A program made the translations under genes and the position numbers. A stretch of DNA of 64,000 nt from Siphonodentalium dalli (lineage: Eukaryota > Mollusca > Scaphopoda > Gadilida > Siphonodentaliidae), in the NCBI GenBank assembly GCA_032622095.1, contig CP136064.1, positions 183,004,209-183,068,208 of the forward strand, written 5' to 3'. This document shows, piece by piece, positions 63,596 through 64,000 of the stretch (position 1 is the stretch's first letter; the number at the start of each line of letters is the position of its first letter). Under the pieces are notes generated by a model. It saw only the letters and a list, made by a program, of their open reading frames with translations. It searched no databases and had not been told where the DNA came from.

Positions 63596-64000
63596 GTCCA
63601 GCAAGCATGCAATTTAGGGAAGTAACAGCTATGGCTGATTTCTTTCGCAATTCGACAGGTTTAAAAGATCAATTTAAAGAACCTTCGATATGGACCCCCT
63701 CTGATCGCCAGATTGACCACTCCATTCCCGAGGTCGCTGGCTTAGTCAAAACCGACATCACAAATTTACCAAAATTTCACAACGAGGATAACCTCACTAA
63801 AGTTGAAAGAACTGCACTAAAAACTCTTCGCAGCAATAAAAACATTGTAATCAAACCTTGTGACAAAGGCAGCTCGCTCGTCATCATGTCTAAAGAAAAT
63901 TACATTCTAGAAGCGACGCGCCAATTAAGCAACACTAAATATTACAAACCATTGGATGAGCCAATTTGGAAATCCAATGTTTTAAAATTCAATCTCATTC
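63596..64000 (+). mobile_element. Penelope-like element, reverse transcriptase ORF, 5' part (runs off window)
   Basis: From 63607 an uninterrupted frame of 131 codons reaches the window edge. Residues 62-80 (NLTKVERTALKTLRSNKNI) and 81-95 (VIKPCDKGSSLVIMS), then RQLSNTKYYKPL (105-116), match the conserved N-terminal part of the Penelope-like RT: a leader with ERxAL, then IKPxDKGxxxVxM, then RQLxxTxxYxxL. The catalytic YxDD region and any GIY-YIG endonuclease lie beyond the window. The usual upstream part of the protein is not seen, so the element looks 5'-truncated at 63596, typical of target-primed insertion. The frame is also open leftwards into array sequence, so 63607 is not necessarily a true start. 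Confidence 0.85.

Overview
This is eukaryotic DNA, AT-rich, with GT-AG introns, a TATA-type promoter, AATAAA signals, microsatellites and a Penelope-like retroelement. Nothing identifies the species. A marine invertebrate, perhaps a mollusc, is my guess from the ShKT-type secreted protein, the Penelope-like element and the TGACCTTGACC repeats; this is inference only.

Layout: bases 1-63595 are one head-to-tail tandem array with a unit of about 7.7-8.3 kb. I count eight units starting at 1, 7719, 15437, 23159, 31012, 38824, 47099 and 55235 (lengths 7718, 7718, 7722, 7853, 7812, 8275, 8136, 7766), plus a ninth cut off after 595 bases. The array probably continues left of the window. At 63596 the sequence changes abruptly to the coding region of a Penelope-like reverse transcriptase that runs off the right edge.

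Each unit carries one gene on the minus strand that can be assembled from sequence. It has a TATA box and a short non-coding first exon (6086 to about 6132 in unit 1), and an intron of about 628 bp. A 455-bp second exon follows with the start codon, a signal peptide and a Ser/Thr/charged linker. After an intron of about 1.5 kb, a third exon encodes a six-cysteine ShKT domain ending in the stop codon. The predicted product is a secreted protein of 183 residues whose last residue is the sixth cysteine. The six-frame reading frames miss the ShKT exon, because it is only 110 bp long and reached by a phase-1 splice. Protein sequence is almost invariant across units: one substitution in unit 2 and one in unit 8.

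The rest of each unit holds a foldback (MITE-like) element of about 140 bp, a polymorphic (GGGGT)n tract next to TGACCTTGA motifs, and a variable TA microsatellite. It also holds a degenerate C2H2 zinc-finger remnant on the plus strand, and a candidate exon of a second minus-strand gene just upstream of the ShKT promoter. The units fall into type A (1-3) and type B (5-8). Unit 4 is a hybrid that starts as A and ends as B, the footprint expected of unequal crossing-over. Units 6 and 7 share a 502-bp duplication of intron sequence into the 3' flank, and unit 7 has lost about 131 bp including the G-rich tract.
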